Part shown: one piece after another, positions 54,029-63,980 of the stretch
How the letters are laid out: each line of letters begins with the position of its first letter
Position numbering within the stretch: the first letter of the stretch is position 1
Assembly: GCA_964443875.1 (NCBI GenBank)
Contig: CAYUET010000012.1
Span: 21,127-85,126, forward strand
DNA length: 64,000 bases
Source: CAYUET01 sp964443875
GTDB lineage: Bacteria; Auribacterota; JAFGBW01
Direction of reading: 5' to 3'
The notes under the pieces: model-generated
What the model saw: only the letters and a program-made list of their open reading frames with translations
What the model was told of the DNA's origin: nothing
Databases searched by the model: none
Program-made: the position numbers and the translations under genes

Positions 54029-56008
54029 TTGATGAAGCGTATGAAATTTTTGATCATGTCCTTTATGATTTTGGTGCAATCCCCGCTTTGGGCCCAAACG
54101 ACTGATAATCAAGATTCAATGCTGATATCAGAAGAAGAGATTTCAAAGAACAATGAAACAACGGACCTGGAATGGATGCAGGTGGATACCTATGTCACCA
54201 CGGCTTCCAGAAAAAAAGAGCGCATTCAGGAGGCTCCTGCCAATATTACAGTTTTAACACGGGCGCAAATTCAGGAACTTGGGGCTACTTCCCTTGCTGA
54301 AGTTTTATCATTTATTCCGGGCATTACGATGATTGAATCGCATTTCGGGTATACGGATGTGGTGTTCAGAGGAATCTATCAGGAATTAAATAATAAAGGT
54401 CTTATGCTGATTAACGGACATCCTGCCTGGGATGTTATTCATGGAAGTTATCATCTTGAACAGATTCCCGTTGATGCCATCAAGCAGATAGAAGTCATTC
54501 GCGGACCCGGTTCCGTGCTTTACGGAACCAATGCCTATGCCGGAGTAATCAACATTATCACTTATGACGGATCAGATAAAAATATCAATAAAGTCAGTAT
54601 TAAAGGCGGTTCTTTCAGTACTCAGGAGTACTCCCTCTCCGGTGGTTTGAAAGCAGAGGAGGTTAAATTGTTCGCCTCCGCTTCTTATGTGGATACAGAC
54701 GGATATGAATATCGGGTTAAAGCCGATGAACTCGGGCAGAGCGGAGTTCTCGACTATGCGACCACCTATGAAAATGCCTATGTTGGAATGAGCTATAAGG
54801 AGCTGACTTTTAATTACGGCTATTTTAATCAGGATAAGGAAAAGGTAGGCTTTCTGCCGATTCTTTTAACCGGCGGAGAGAATCATTTTGAAAATTATTT
54901 TACAGATTTGAAATTTGACCACGCTTTCACAGATGAATTATCGATGCAGGTTACAGGACGATATGACCGCATGAGAATTGATTATGACATTTATAATGCT
55001 CTCGGCGGTCTATCCAGCGTTCCGGTGGATGGAAGCAAATACGGGGGGGAGCTTCAGCTCAATTATGCTCCTTCAGATAAGATTTATCTGACCCTTGGCG
55101 GCAGCTGGGATCGCTATGTGATCAACCTGGACTGGAAAACCAGAATTGTTCCCACAGCTTTAGGAAATTTTATTGCCTATTATGATCTCGACGATGTGAA
55201 AGAGAGAGCTGCATACACCAATTTGAACTGGAAGCTTTTGGATGAACTTTCTTTTGTTGCCGGGGTAAGATATACGGATAATTCCGGTTCTGGAAACGGT
55301 GTTTGCCCGAATGCCGGTCTGATTTATGGGATTGGGGATAAAAAATACGTCAAGTTTCTATACGGAGAAGCATTCAGATCCCCTAATTTTTTTGAAACAA
55401 GTGTCCATATGCCGGGTGTTTCCTATGGCGGAAATCCGGATCTTGAAGCAGAAAGAATCAGAACATATGATCTGGGAGTGGATCTGATGTTTGCTGACCG
55501 GTATAATGTTAAAACCAATATTTATTATTTAAGCACCTATGACAGTATCGTCAAAGGGCCCGAGCTTTATGTCAATGGATCAGGACAGGAAGTCTGGGGA
55601 ATAGAGATGGATTTAAGAGCGGATATCAATCAGGATTTTTCCATTTTTCTTAATGGTACGGCCAATGACGGAGAAATGAAAAAGACAGACATGGACGTGG
55701 CCTTTTTGGTTAAATATACAGCCAATACGGGATTCACCTGGAAAGTGGTTGATGCCTTCCGTCTTACCGCAAATATGCAATATGTTGATGAAAGAGAAGA
55801 TAATGACCGGGAGTATGCTGCAGATGCGTATACTCTGTTCAATATGCAGGGAATATACAGCTTTAATGAATCCTTAAAGCTTCGTCTGATCGCTAATAAT
55901 ATTTTTGATGAAGAATATGAATATCCTGAATTTAAGCGTCAGGTCATAGGCGATTGCGGGAATGGCCCTGAGAGAGCCTTTTATGGAAAGGTGGAATATT
56001 TGTTTTAG
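54029..56008 (+). CDS. TonB-dependent receptor, cassette 3
   Basis: A 659-aa paralogue of the receptors at 47054 and 49677. A signal peptide (about 1-23) precedes a TonB-box-like DTYVTTASRKK, the plug (EAPANITVLT; GPGSVLYGTNAYAGVINIIT) and a beta barrel ending KVEYLF. ACAGGAGG precedes the ATG. The TPR gene follows 38 bases downstream. Surface-loop regions differ most from the other two, so the ligand may differ. Confidence 0.93.
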   Translation: MMKRMKFLIMSFMILVQSPLWAQTTDNQDSMLISEEEISKNNETTDLEWMQVDTYVTTASRKKERIQEAPANITVLTRAQIQELGATSLAEVLSFIPGITMIESHFGYTDVVFRGIYQELNNKGLMLINGHPAWDVIHGSYHLEQIPVDAIKQIEVIRGPGSVLYGTNAYAGVINIITYDGSDKNINKVSIKGGSFSTQEYSLSGGLKAEEVKLFASASYVDTDGYEYRVKADELGQSGVLDYATTYENAYVGMSYKELTFNYGYFNQDKEKVGFLPILLTGGENHFENYFTDLKFDHAFTDELSMQVTGRYDRMRIDYDIYNALGGLSSVPVDGSKYGGELQLNYAPSDKIYLTLGGSWDRYVINLDWKTRIVPTALGNFIAYYDLDDVKERAAYTNLNWKLLDELSFVAGVRYTDNSGSGNGVCPNAGLIYGIGDKKYVKFLYGEAFRSPNFFETSVHMPGVSYGGNPDLEAERIRTYDLGVDLMFADRYNVKTNIYYLSTYDSIVKGPELYVNGSGQEVWGIEMDLRADINQDFSIFLNGTANDGEMKKTDMDVAFLVKYTANTGFTWKVVDAFRLTANMQYVDEREDNDREYAADAYTLFNMQGIYSFNESLKLRLIANNIFDEEYEYPEFKRQVIGDCGNGPERAFYGKVEYLF

Positions 56009-56046
56009 TCTGCGATCTACCGGAAGAATCAGAAGGATCTGGATGT

Positions 56047-57099
56047 ATGAATTATAAAATAATCTTTGTGGCAGCCGCTGTAATCATTATGAGTTCTTTT
56101 GCCTGTGCTGAAATTAACTGGGTGGATCAGAATCAGAAAATGATCCGCCTGGTTAAGTCCGGACAGTCGCATAAAGCCATAGAAACAGGTTCCCTTTTGC
56201 TGCAGGATATCAGGGATGAGTTTTTAAAAACTAAAAAAGTGTCTGCAGATGAAGTTGTTTTTTTAGTAAATCACGGGATTATCTGCAAGCAGAACAAGGT
56301 TTATCAGTCTGCCCGGGAAGCGCTGGAACTTGCTGCAGAATGCAAGTCAAAGATTGCATCCCCTAATGATCCCCTTTTTGTGACCATTTATAAAGCCCTG
56401 GGAGAAATTTTACAGGAGTTGAAAATTTTTGAAGAGGGTGAAAAATATTTTTTTAAGGCCCTAAAGGTTAAAGAAGTCAATTTAGGGCGCGATCATCCGG
56501 ACTGCATTCCTTTATATTTTAATATTGCCGATTTTTATCAGGCGGCTTCCAAAAACAGCGAGGCTTTGAATTTTCTTCAAAAGGCCCTGGAAATTTCCAA
56601 GGTTAAAAACGGAGAAGAAAGCAACAGAACCGGGGAAGTGTTTTTTAATCTCGGAGAATATTATTATAAACTCAAGAAAAATGAAGAGGCCCTGGATTCT
56701 TTTTTACGCGCATTCCGCATTTATGATACAAACAATGAAAATAAAAAAATCGCCTATGTTTATGATTATCTTGGAAGCCTGTATAAAATAAAAGGAGAGC
56801 TGGAAAAAGCGGAATCCTACTATCGATTATCTGTTAAAAACAGGGAAATTACGGCTGGAAAAAATTCTCTTGATTATGCAAAGTCACTGAATAATCTGGC
56901 TAGTATTTATCTTATGCAGGACAACAATGAAGCGGAGAAGTTTTTGAAAGAATCGCTGAAAGTCTGTGAAAGTGTTTTAGGGGAGAAGCATCCTTCTCTT
57001 GCCCCCATCTTAAATAATTTAATCCATTATTACAAAAAAAATAATAATAGTGCGGAATTGGAAAATTATCAAAAACGTTTCGAATCTCTGAAGTCTTAA
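56047..57099 (+). CDS. exported TPR protein, receptor-cassette member 3
   Basis: A 350-aa paralogue of the proteins at 45959 and 51717. The signal peptide (about 5-20) ends FACA-EI and is followed by NWVDQNQKMI, then about six TPR units (ALNFLQKALEISKVKNGEES; ALDSFLRAFRIYDTNN). AAGGAT lies upstream. It is convergent with recD; no clear terminator is seen in the 75-base gap. Confidence 0.82.
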   Translation: MNYKIIFVAAAVIIMSSFACAEINWVDQNQKMIRLVKSGQSHKAIETGSLLLQDIRDEFLKTKKVSADEVVFLVNHGIICKQNKVYQSAREALELAAECKSKIASPNDPLFVTIYKALGEILQELKIFEEGEKYFFKALKVKEVNLGRDHPDCIPLYFNIADFYQAASKNSEALNFLQKALEISKVKNGEESNRTGEVFFNLGEYYYKLKKNEEALDSFLRAFRIYDTNNENKKIAYVYDYLGSLYKIKGELEKAESYYRLSVKNREITAGKNSLDYAKSLNNLASIYLMQDNNEAEKFLKESLKVCESVLGEKHPSLAPILNNLIHYYKKNNNSAELENYQKRFESLKS

Positions 57100-57174
57100 G
57101 ATAAGGAAGTATTTATCCGATACGAAAGAATTCAGCGATAATAAAGCCTGTTGTCCAAACCTGATATTCTGCGT

Positions 57175-58983
57175 TCAGGGCTGTATTGTATTTATTAACT
57201 GATCCCTGAGCCCGTTTTTACCGGAAAAATTATTATTTTTCAGTCCTTTAAAATCTTCTAATGATCCCGCAAGGATAAGATGCTGTTTGCAGCGGGTTAT
57301 GGCCGTATAAAGCAATTCTTTAGAAAAGAGCGCATTTTGCAACGGGGGAATTAACACCATCACTGTATCATATTCACTTCCCTGACTTTTGTGGATAGTG
57401 GAGGCATAAGAAACGCCAAAAGAGGGAAGTTCGGAAAGAGCAAAGGATTTCGGCCCCTTTGGGGAAGGAAAGAAGGCTTTAAGAGTGTGATTATGAACAG
57501 AAAGAATGCCCTGGTCTCCGTTGGATAAACCGAGAGAAGGATGATTGGATTCCATCATGATGGGGAGTCCCTGATAAAAAAGGCTTCCATCCGGAGAAAA
57601 AAGAGAACGGCAAAGGTTGTTGATCGGGATATTTCCCAAAAGTCCCTGGTGCGTAGCACAAAGGATTTTTGAGGCATAAAGGGCGGCAAGCAGGCGTTCA
57701 GGTGAAGAAGGTTCTTCACTGCAGATTTGAAGAAAAGAGGCGAAAAAACCGGAAACAGACCGGGTAATAAAAAGTTTTAAAAAAGAAGACTCAGAGGGAA
57801 GAGGAATAAAACTCAAAGTCTGATTTTTCGGAATTTCTTCAAATGAGGAAAAAGAGTTGGCTTTAAGAAGATCTGAAAAATCAGAAAATTGATTTTGCCT
57901 GAGGGAAGAGGCAAGCAGGGAGATATCTCCTTTAAATCTGTAGCTTTTATGAAGATGCGCCGTATGTGGATTCAGGGGATGGGAGAAATCTTCTTCATCC
58001 GGACAAAGGTCATGAAAAACGGCCCCCTGTTCTACAGGGGGGAGCTGATCTTTATCGCCGATCAGAACAACCCGGGCGTTGGGCGGGAGGGCACAGAGAA
58101 GGTTTTCCAGGAGCTGCAGATCAATCATGGAGGACTCATCCACAATCAATAGATCACAGGAGAGCATTTTTTTGTCTTTCTTGAAAACTATACCGGGGTT
58201 TTTACCAAGGAGACGATGAAGCGTAAAGGCGTTCTGAGGCAGAGCCGAATCACAGCGTTTTTGAAGGTCTGTTTTTAAGGCTTTGGAAGCCTGTGCAGAG
58301 TTAAGGGCGTCCGTGATTCGGGCAGCGGCCCTTCCTGTAGGGGCAGCGAGATGTATGCGCGGCAAAGGAAGTGACCCCTGAAGATGAAAATAAAGAAATG
58401 CACGAAGCAGATTAACAATCAGGGAGGTCTTTCCTGTTCCAGGGCCTCCTGAAATAATAACAAAACGTGAAAAGAAAATTTTACGCAAAGAGTCAAGCTG
58501 CTGTTCATCAAAAGATACGGTCTGATCAAGCTGAAGATGAGCCTCTGCGGATGCGATGGCCTTTTCAATATCGGACTCCTGACAAGGAGGGAATAAAGGT
58601 GTGAGTCGTTCATGAATCTCCTGAGCAAGATTATACTCAAGAATAAAATATTTTTGCAGATAGAGAAAATTTCCATACGCAATGACCGGTTTATACTCCA
58701 GGGCTGATCCGAAAATACGGGGAGACCTTGAAATAATATCGTGGATTTCAAGAGAAAGATTTTTTACAGTCCCGGCATCAAAGGAAGGAGGAAAAAGGTT
58801 GTCACTGGCAAAATTGGAAAGAGAAAGCCTTAACGAACCCAGAAGGGCATTATAGTAAAGAGCCGAAAGTAGATATTGAAGAGAGTCGGAGTTATCCCCG
58901 AATCTGGAAGCAAGGGATAAGGAAAGTTCCCGGGCAATTACCTCAGGAGAGGAAGGAATGAAGATTAAGGGGAGGTTATTCAT
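57175..58983 (-). CDS. recD: exodeoxyribonuclease V subunit RecD
   Basis: A 602-aa 5'-3' helicase of the RecBCD enzyme. Walker A GGPGTGKT is at 179-186, preceded by LDSLRKIFFSRFVIISG, then DLLIVDESSMID, GDKDQLPPVEQGAV and the C-terminal TIHKSQGSEYDTV. No N-terminal HhH repeats are present, which separates it from the RecD2 at 10121. Its ATG overlaps the recB stop by eight bases. Confidence 0.92.
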   Translation of the reverse strand: MNNLPLIFIPSSPEVIARELSLSLASRFGDNSDSLQYLLSALYYNALLGSLRLSLSNFASDNLFPPSFDAGTVKNLSLEIHDIISRSPRIFGSALEYKPVIAYGNFLYLQKYFILEYNLAQEIHERLTPLFPPCQESDIEKAIASAEAHLQLDQTVSFDEQQLDSLRKIFFSRFVIISGGPGTGKTSLIVNLLRAFLYFHLQGSLPLPRIHLAAPTGRAAARITDALNSAQASKALKTDLQKRCDSALPQNAFTLHRLLGKNPGIVFKKDKKMLSCDLLIVDESSMIDLQLLENLLCALPPNARVVLIGDKDQLPPVEQGAVFHDLCPDEEDFSHPLNPHTAHLHKSYRFKGDISLLASSLRQNQFSDFSDLLKANSFSSFEEIPKNQTLSFIPLPSESSFLKLFITRSVSGFFASFLQICSEEPSSPERLLAALYASKILCATHQGLLGNIPINNLCRSLFSPDGSLFYQGLPIMMESNHPSLGLSNGDQGILSVHNHTLKAFFPSPKGPKSFALSELPSFGVSYASTIHKSQGSEYDTVMVLIPPLQNALFSKELLYTAITRCKQHLILAGSLEDFKGLKNNNFSGKNGLRDQLINTIQP

Positions 58984-61900
58984 GGGGATTGATTCTCACG
59001 TGTTTTAAAACGGTATTTATTTCTTCAGGGATGGGCCGGGTATAATAGACCCCGCGGTTTGAAATTCCATCCATTCCCCTGAGATATAGATAATAAACCC
59101 CGCCAAAAAGGGACGAGGTTTGATGTTCGAGATTTTGAAGCTTCAGGAATTGATACAGGGCGGCAGAGTAAAGGACGAATTGAAGAGGATAGCGGTGGCG
59201 GAGGAGATCGTTAAGCACAAGACCGGACTGGTAATCCTCCGGGAGGGCTCCAAGATCATTGGATTTCCAGTCAGCGATATAATACCGGCCTTCATGGAGA
59301 AACAGCAGGTCAATATATCCTTTAAGAAAGCGGGCATTGGTTTCAAAGACGTAATGAACCTTCTGGCCGGGTGAAAGCGAAATCTGAACAGGTTCTGCAA
59401 TCGAAGACTCAAGGGGGAGAAGAAATTCAACCTCATTCTGTTTTTCAGTGACATCGCAGAGTCTGAAGTCTCCCTCAGGCGAAGGCAGCGGGGTGTTAAG
59501 AGTATTCCAGAGAATTTTAAGGATCTCAGGATAACAAGAGGCAGGAAAATCATGGAGAAGAATTTTATTGCACAGAAGTTCATGGAGTTCGGGATTGTGG
59601 GCAGAGACAAAAGATTCTTCAAAAAGTATCGGAGCCCTGAACCATTGAAAATTCATCTGCTCAAGAAGGTCATGAAGCAGCAATCCTGTTTTTGCCCCTG
59701 GAGGAAGAAGGGAGGAGGATGCGTTTAACGGGGCTGCCGGGGAGGAATCCCTGTCTTTATCCTGTGCGGAAAGCCCGCTGAAGCTGGTGTGATGAACAAC
59801 ATGAGAACTTAAGGAAAAATCCGGAAAAGGATTTTCAAATGTTTTCAAGGGTGAAACAGAAGGAAATGACGCAGGAATAGAAATGGCCTTTGAATCCCGC
59901 AGGGGTTCAACCTCAAAAAGATCGGGAATGAAGGAAAGGTCGCTGAGAAGTTCGGTAAAATCTTTACCTTCGGGCCACAGAAAATTCGGTAAGGAAATGA
60001 TATTTTTTTGTTTGGGAAGATAAAGAGGCATGTATAGAAGATCCTGGGCGCGGGTCATGGCCACATAAAGAAGCCTTTTGTACTCCTCACTCTTTTCCTC
60101 CTGATGTCTGATTTCAGAAGTCTGAGAATATTCAAGATCAATGAGGGTATGCTCCTGGTCAGAGAAGAAACAAAGTCCTTCCTGACGCGGGGACCGGTTT
60201 TGAAAGAATACGCTTCCCAGAAAAACAACAGGGAATTGAAGGCCTTTGCTGCCATGAAGGGTCATGATCTGGACGCAGTCCGTTTCACGGTCTATCTGGA
60301 GCGGAATGGAAGGCGGATTAAAGCGGATGTGGTCAAGGTGCTCGGTAAGTGCTTCAAGAGAAAAGGAGTTTTGAAGAACCAGGTCAGCCAGAAACTGGAA
60401 TAGCTGTTTTAGATTTGAAGCCGTTCTTTCCCCGTTCATTTTCAAGAGACAGGCGGGAATAACCTTTGTTCTGGACAGGATTTCTCTAAGAAGGGCAGGG
60501 ATTCCGTTCTGAATTGAAAACTGTTTGAAATCATAGAATATTTTTCGCCAGGAAGAGAATTCCTCTTCTTCGGCGGACATGAGTTTTTTATAGGACATAT
60601 TGAAATAAAGGGTGCAAAGGGCTTTTTTGACATCGCTCTTATCCTCAGGATTCAGGACGGCACGGAGGAGAAACAGAGTATCTTCTGTTTCCCGGGAAGC
60701 GATAAGCCCTTTATGATCGGTTATCATGGAGGGAATATGATGTTTTGATAAAATCTCCTGAAACAGAAGACACTGTTCATTTCTCATGCATAAGATCGCA
60801 ATATCCTGCCAGCGAAGTTTTCCCCCGGGAGAGGAATCAAGAGATAAGGGGCGGGGTGAGGACATCCATTCCGAAATTCTTAAAGCCACATCCAGAGCAA
60901 TCTTATTTCTCAGATCGTCCAGAGGCAAAGGATGGCAAAGGTTCCAGAAATGAATGGGGCAAAGAGTCTTTCCCTGAAAGGAGGGAGGAAAGTTTTGTTT
61001 ATTCTGGGGAGGATCCACAAGGAGGTCCACTTCGCCGTCAAAAAGAGGGCGGAGGGAGAAAAGAGTGTTAAAGGCTTTAATCATGGATGGGGAGGAACGA
61101 TAATTCGTTTTTAGAGTGTGGTGGCTGGGAATGAGTGCTTTGGCCTTAAAATAAGTGTTCAAATCCGAGTTTCGGAAGCGGTAGATCGATTGCTTGGGGT
61201 CACCGACAAGGATGAGACGGGAGGTGGATTTAGAGTCCATGAAAAGTGTCTGGAATATTTCCCATTGGGTTTTATCCGTATCCTGGAATTCATCAATAAT
61301 AATGTAATGAAACCGGCTTCTTAACGCCTTGTGAATGAGGGAGTCCGGATGAAGAACAAGGGCCTGATGGATTTCTCCGATCATGTCATCATAGAAAAGG
61401 ATTCCCTGTTCGAGTTTCAGGTCTTTGAGTTTCAGGAGAATAAATTCCATGATATCATAGAAAAGTTTCCAGGGGTTATCAGGAGTGGAAGAGACTTCGG
61501 AATAAGAAGGGGAAAGGAGTACAGGAATTTGATTTTTAAGACTTTGAAGCGTAACCCCGTTATTCAAAAGTTTGAGAATCAGCGTCTGGATCTGTTCCAG
61601 GTTTTTAAACCGGGAGATAAGGCTTTCATAGGAGAGAGGAGAAAGGGGATGAATTCTGAAGAAATCCCGCATGAGCTCATGAATAAAGGGAGTCATGTCC
61701 GAAGAAGGAGATCCGCTGCAGAATCCTGTTTCCAGTCCGAACTCCTTAAGCGTTTTAAGGCAGAACGCATGAAAGGTATAGATCTGGGCATTATCAAAAT
61801 CATTCAGTGCAGATTGAAGATGAAAGAATTCTTCTCCTGAAACCTTAAGACGGTGTTCGCTGATTTTCCCACGGATTCTTTTTTTCAGCTCCCATGCCGC

Positions 61901-62044
61901 TTTTTCCGTAAAGGTAATAGCAAGGATCTGTGAAATCTGTTTTTTTTCTGAAAGAATAAGCTCAAGAATGATCTGTTCAATGGTATAGGTTTTTCCTGTA
62001 CCTGCAGAAGCCTCAATCAGAAGGTGGGATTGAAGATTAATCAT
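58976..62044 (-). CDS. recB: exodeoxyribonuclease V subunit RecB
   Basis: A ~1022-aa UvrD-like helicase-nuclease. Walker A is EASAGTGKT near the N-terminus, IIIDEFQDTDKTQWEIF is motif II, VGDPKQSIYRFR is motif III, and MTLHGSKGLQFPVVF is motif V. The C-terminal nuclease has GYIDLLF and IADWKSN. The ATG at 62044 is chosen because the protein then begins a few residues before Walker A. AAAGGAG lies 13 bases upstream, a long spacing, so an ATG at 62077 is possible. The open frame continues to 62155, but there it runs into a dispersed repeat. recC, normally adjacent, is absent. Confidence 0.9.
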   Translation of the reverse strand: MINLQSHLLIEASAGTGKTYTIEQIILELILSEKKQISQILAITFTEKAAWELKKRIRGKISEHRLKVSGEEFFHLQSALNDFDNAQIYTFHAFCLKTLKEFGLETGFCSGSPSSDMTPFIHELMRDFFRIHPLSPLSYESLISRFKNLEQIQTLILKLLNNGVTLQSLKNQIPVLLSPSYSEVSSTPDNPWKLFYDIMEFILLKLKDLKLEQGILFYDDMIGEIHQALVLHPDSLIHKALRSRFHYIIIDEFQDTDKTQWEIFQTLFMDSKSTSRLILVGDPKQSIYRFRNSDLNTYFKAKALIPSHHTLKTNYRSSPSMIKAFNTLFSLRPLFDGEVDLLVDPPQNKQNFPPSFQGKTLCPIHFWNLCHPLPLDDLRNKIALDVALRISEWMSSPRPLSLDSSPGGKLRWQDIAILCMRNEQCLLFQEILSKHHIPSMITDHKGLIASRETEDTLFLLRAVLNPEDKSDVKKALCTLYFNMSYKKLMSAEEEEFSSWRKIFYDFKQFSIQNGIPALLREILSRTKVIPACLLKMNGERTASNLKQLFQFLADLVLQNSFSLEALTEHLDHIRFNPPSIPLQIDRETDCVQIMTLHGSKGLQFPVVFLGSVFFQNRSPRQEGLCFFSDQEHTLIDLEYSQTSEIRHQEEKSEEYKRLLYVAMTRAQDLLYMPLYLPKQKNIISLPNFLWPEGKDFTELLSDLSFIPDLFEVEPLRDSKAISIPASFPSVSPLKTFENPFPDFSLSSHVVHHTSFSGLSAQDKDRDSSPAAPLNASSSLLPPGAKTGLLLHDLLEQMNFQWFRAPILFEESFVSAHNPELHELLCNKILLHDFPASCYPEILKILWNTLNTPLPSPEGDFRLCDVTEKQNEVEFLLPLESSIAEPVQISLSPGQKVHYVFETNARFLKGYIDLLFLHEGRYYIADWKSNDLGALPEDYQSGLVLNDLLRHRYPLQFVLYSAALYQFLKLQNLEHQTSSLFGGVYYLYLRGMDGISNRGVYYTRPIPEEINTVLKHVRINPHE

Positions 62045-62086
62045 CTTCGGGGTTGAACTCCTTTTATGAGTAAACATAACGCAAAT

Positions 62087-62160
62087 GCACCTACCCGACA
62101 ACAGGAGAATCGGGCTATTTTGAATATGAATCCGAATTTTGCGCGTAAGCGACAAATATT
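62087..62160 (-). repeat. dispersed repeat, copy D
   Basis: Read on the minus strand it contains AATATTTGTCGC and GCAAAATTCGGATTCA, as in copy B at 49421-49446. A separate small hairpin CCCGA/TCGGG lies at 62094-62114. It lies upstream of recB. Confidence 0.45.
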
Positions 62161-62191
62161 AAGGAGACTATTTTTTTAAGTCCGGGACTGG

Positions 62192-63802
62192 TTAATTCAT
62201 AAAAAAAATGATCGTGCAGAAAAAAAAGATTGGAAAAAGAATGCATAAGGACCACCCCATATAACCAAAAAAGGAAGGCATGCGGATTCCATTTTCCTCT
62301 GCAAGAGCCTTAACCATGAAATTGGGAGCATTTCCGATATAGGTGTTTGCGCCCATGAAAACCGCTCCGCAGGATAAAGCCGCAAGGTTTTTTATTCCTT
62401 CAGGGTGCATGGCCAGCATTCCCAGATGATTGGCATCGGTTCCCGCAAGTGAACTGGCGATCGCAGAAAAGGTAAGATAAGTCGGCGCATTATCCAGAAA
62501 GGAAGAAAGTACTCCGCTTGCCCAGAAAAACTGGGCAGGTGAACAAAGATTCAAATTTTGTCCCCAGGTTTCCAGCAGGATAAGGCAGGGGATCATGGTT
62601 GCAAATATCCCGGCGAAGAGAACCGCAACTTCTATAAACGGGCCGAAAGTAAAGCCATTCCCCCTGCGTTCCTCAGAGGAGGACGGTGAATACAGGAGGG
62701 ATAACAGGGTCATGACAATCATTCCGGCTTCCTGAACTCCGAAAGGGAGAGCATAATAACCGCTGAAAAAGGCAGAGGCCACAACCCCTGCTAAAAACAA
62801 AAAATTCATTTTTCCATGAAATGACAGAGAACCTTCCGCTTCGTTTTCCAAAGTTTGCACCTGGGATTCTTTTTTGGAAAGAATATGATCCAGGATATAG
62901 AAAACAACCATGAGAACGCTGTTTATCAGGAGCCATTGAGGAAGCAGCCTTAAGGTCCATTGAAAAGGAACCCCCCGAAGGAAACCCAGGAAGAGCGGAG
63001 GATCCCCAAGGGGGGTTAAAAGACCGCCACAGTTACAAATGATGAAAATAAAGAAAATCACCAGATGAATTTTATGGGTCCTGTGTTTGTTAGCCTTGAT
63101 GAAGGGCCGGAATAACACCATGGCGGTGCCTGTTGTTCCGATAAAATTGGCGAGAACCGCACCGAACATGAGGAAGAAAATATTTCTCAGAGGACTGATG
63201 ATGATCCTGCCGTGAAGATAAATCCCCCCTGAAATGACAAATAATGAACCGATCAGAATAATAAAGGAAAAGTATTCTTTTCCGGAATGCAGGAGATGAC
63301 GGTAATCGGAATGGATAAGCATGACGATAACAGGGAGAGAAAGAATAAGACTCACAATGGCTTTATTTAAATTACTTTCCCACCAGTGAGGCAGTTTCAA
63401 CGGAGCAATCGCAATGATCAGCAGCAGGAGCACAAAAGGAAAAACCCAGAATTTGCTGACAAGAAGTCCGAAGGAGAGTTTTGATATTCTGAACAATTCC
63501 TCTTTCAGTTCAGACAGTTCTTTCTGATTCTTCTGAGATTGTACGGAATGGGCCGTAATCTGTTCGTTGATCTGAACATTTTGTTTTTCAATATTTTCCA
63601 GGATTGTTTTATCGCGGTCTGAGAGCCCCGATTCCAGGACATCCCTGTGGAGTGTATTAAAGGAGGATTCCATTTCAATGACCTGTTTTCTGCTGTTTAT
63701 CAGGAAATCATCAGTTTTTCCCCCATCGGGATTTTCAGCATTAATATTAAGAGGGATAAACATCCCCGCAAATAATGAGGCAATCAACAGGATTTTTTTC
63801 AT
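62192..63802 (-). CDS. NhaD/CitT-type ion transporter with exported coiled-coil extension
   Basis: A 536-aa membrane protein. The transporter part (about 115-536, ten or more membrane segments) has FIGTTGTAMVLFRPFIK, CNCGGLLTPLGDPPLFLGF and a C-terminal SSFLDNAPTYLTF, as in NhaD sodium/proton antiporters and related citrate/arsenite transporters. The unusual part is the first ~110 residues: a cleavable-type signal peptide (about 3-22) and a coiled coil (DRDKTILENIEKQNVQINEQ). That part should be periplasmic. The ion specificity is not certain. It is a single gene upstream of recB on the same strand. Confidence 0.8.
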   Translation of the reverse strand: MKKILLIASLFAGMFIPLNINAENPDGGKTDDFLINSRKQVIEMESSFNTLHRDVLESGLSDRDKTILENIEKQNVQINEQITAHSVQSQKNQKELSELKEELFRISKLSFGLLVSKFWVFPFVLLLLIIAIAPLKLPHWWESNLNKAIVSLILSLPVIVMLIHSDYRHLLHSGKEYFSFIILIGSLFVISGGIYLHGRIIISPLRNIFFLMFGAVLANFIGTTGTAMVLFRPFIKANKHRTHKIHLVIFFIFIICNCGGLLTPLGDPPLFLGFLRGVPFQWTLRLLPQWLLINSVLMVVFYILDHILSKKESQVQTLENEAEGSLSFHGKMNFLFLAGVVASAFFSGYYALPFGVQEAGMIVMTLLSLLYSPSSSEERRGNGFTFGPFIEVAVLFAGIFATMIPCLILLETWGQNLNLCSPAQFFWASGVLSSFLDNAPTYLTFSAIASSLAGTDANHLGMLAMHPEGIKNLAALSCGAVFMGANTYIGNAPNFMVKALAEENGIRMPSFFGYMGWSLCILFPIFFFCTIIFFMN

Positions 63803-63946
63803 GATTTTTTAAGTTCCATTCTGTACATACAGTTAATTTTGAATAAAGCTAAAACAGTCCTTCTTGCAGGAAGGGGAAAAATTATAAAGTTTAAATTATG
63901 TTTAGTAAACGGATAAATATTACTTGTGAAGTGAATGAGTATCCGT

Positions 63947-63980
63947 TAACCCGCATATTGCATGAAAAATCAGAAGAAAT
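63947..63980 (+). repeat. short dispersed repeat, copy F
   Basis: AACCCGCATATTGCATGAAA and the next few bases match 3699-3718 and 49230-49253. Before it, GTAAACGGATA (63905-63915) and TATCCGTTAAC (63940-63950) form an inverted repeat with one mismatch. The 63803-64000 region holds no gene. Confidence 0.4.

Noticed and set aside
62045..62155. 37-codon upstream extension of recB
   Set aside because: It is made largely of dispersed repeat copy D, and RecB proteins begin close to the Walker A motif.
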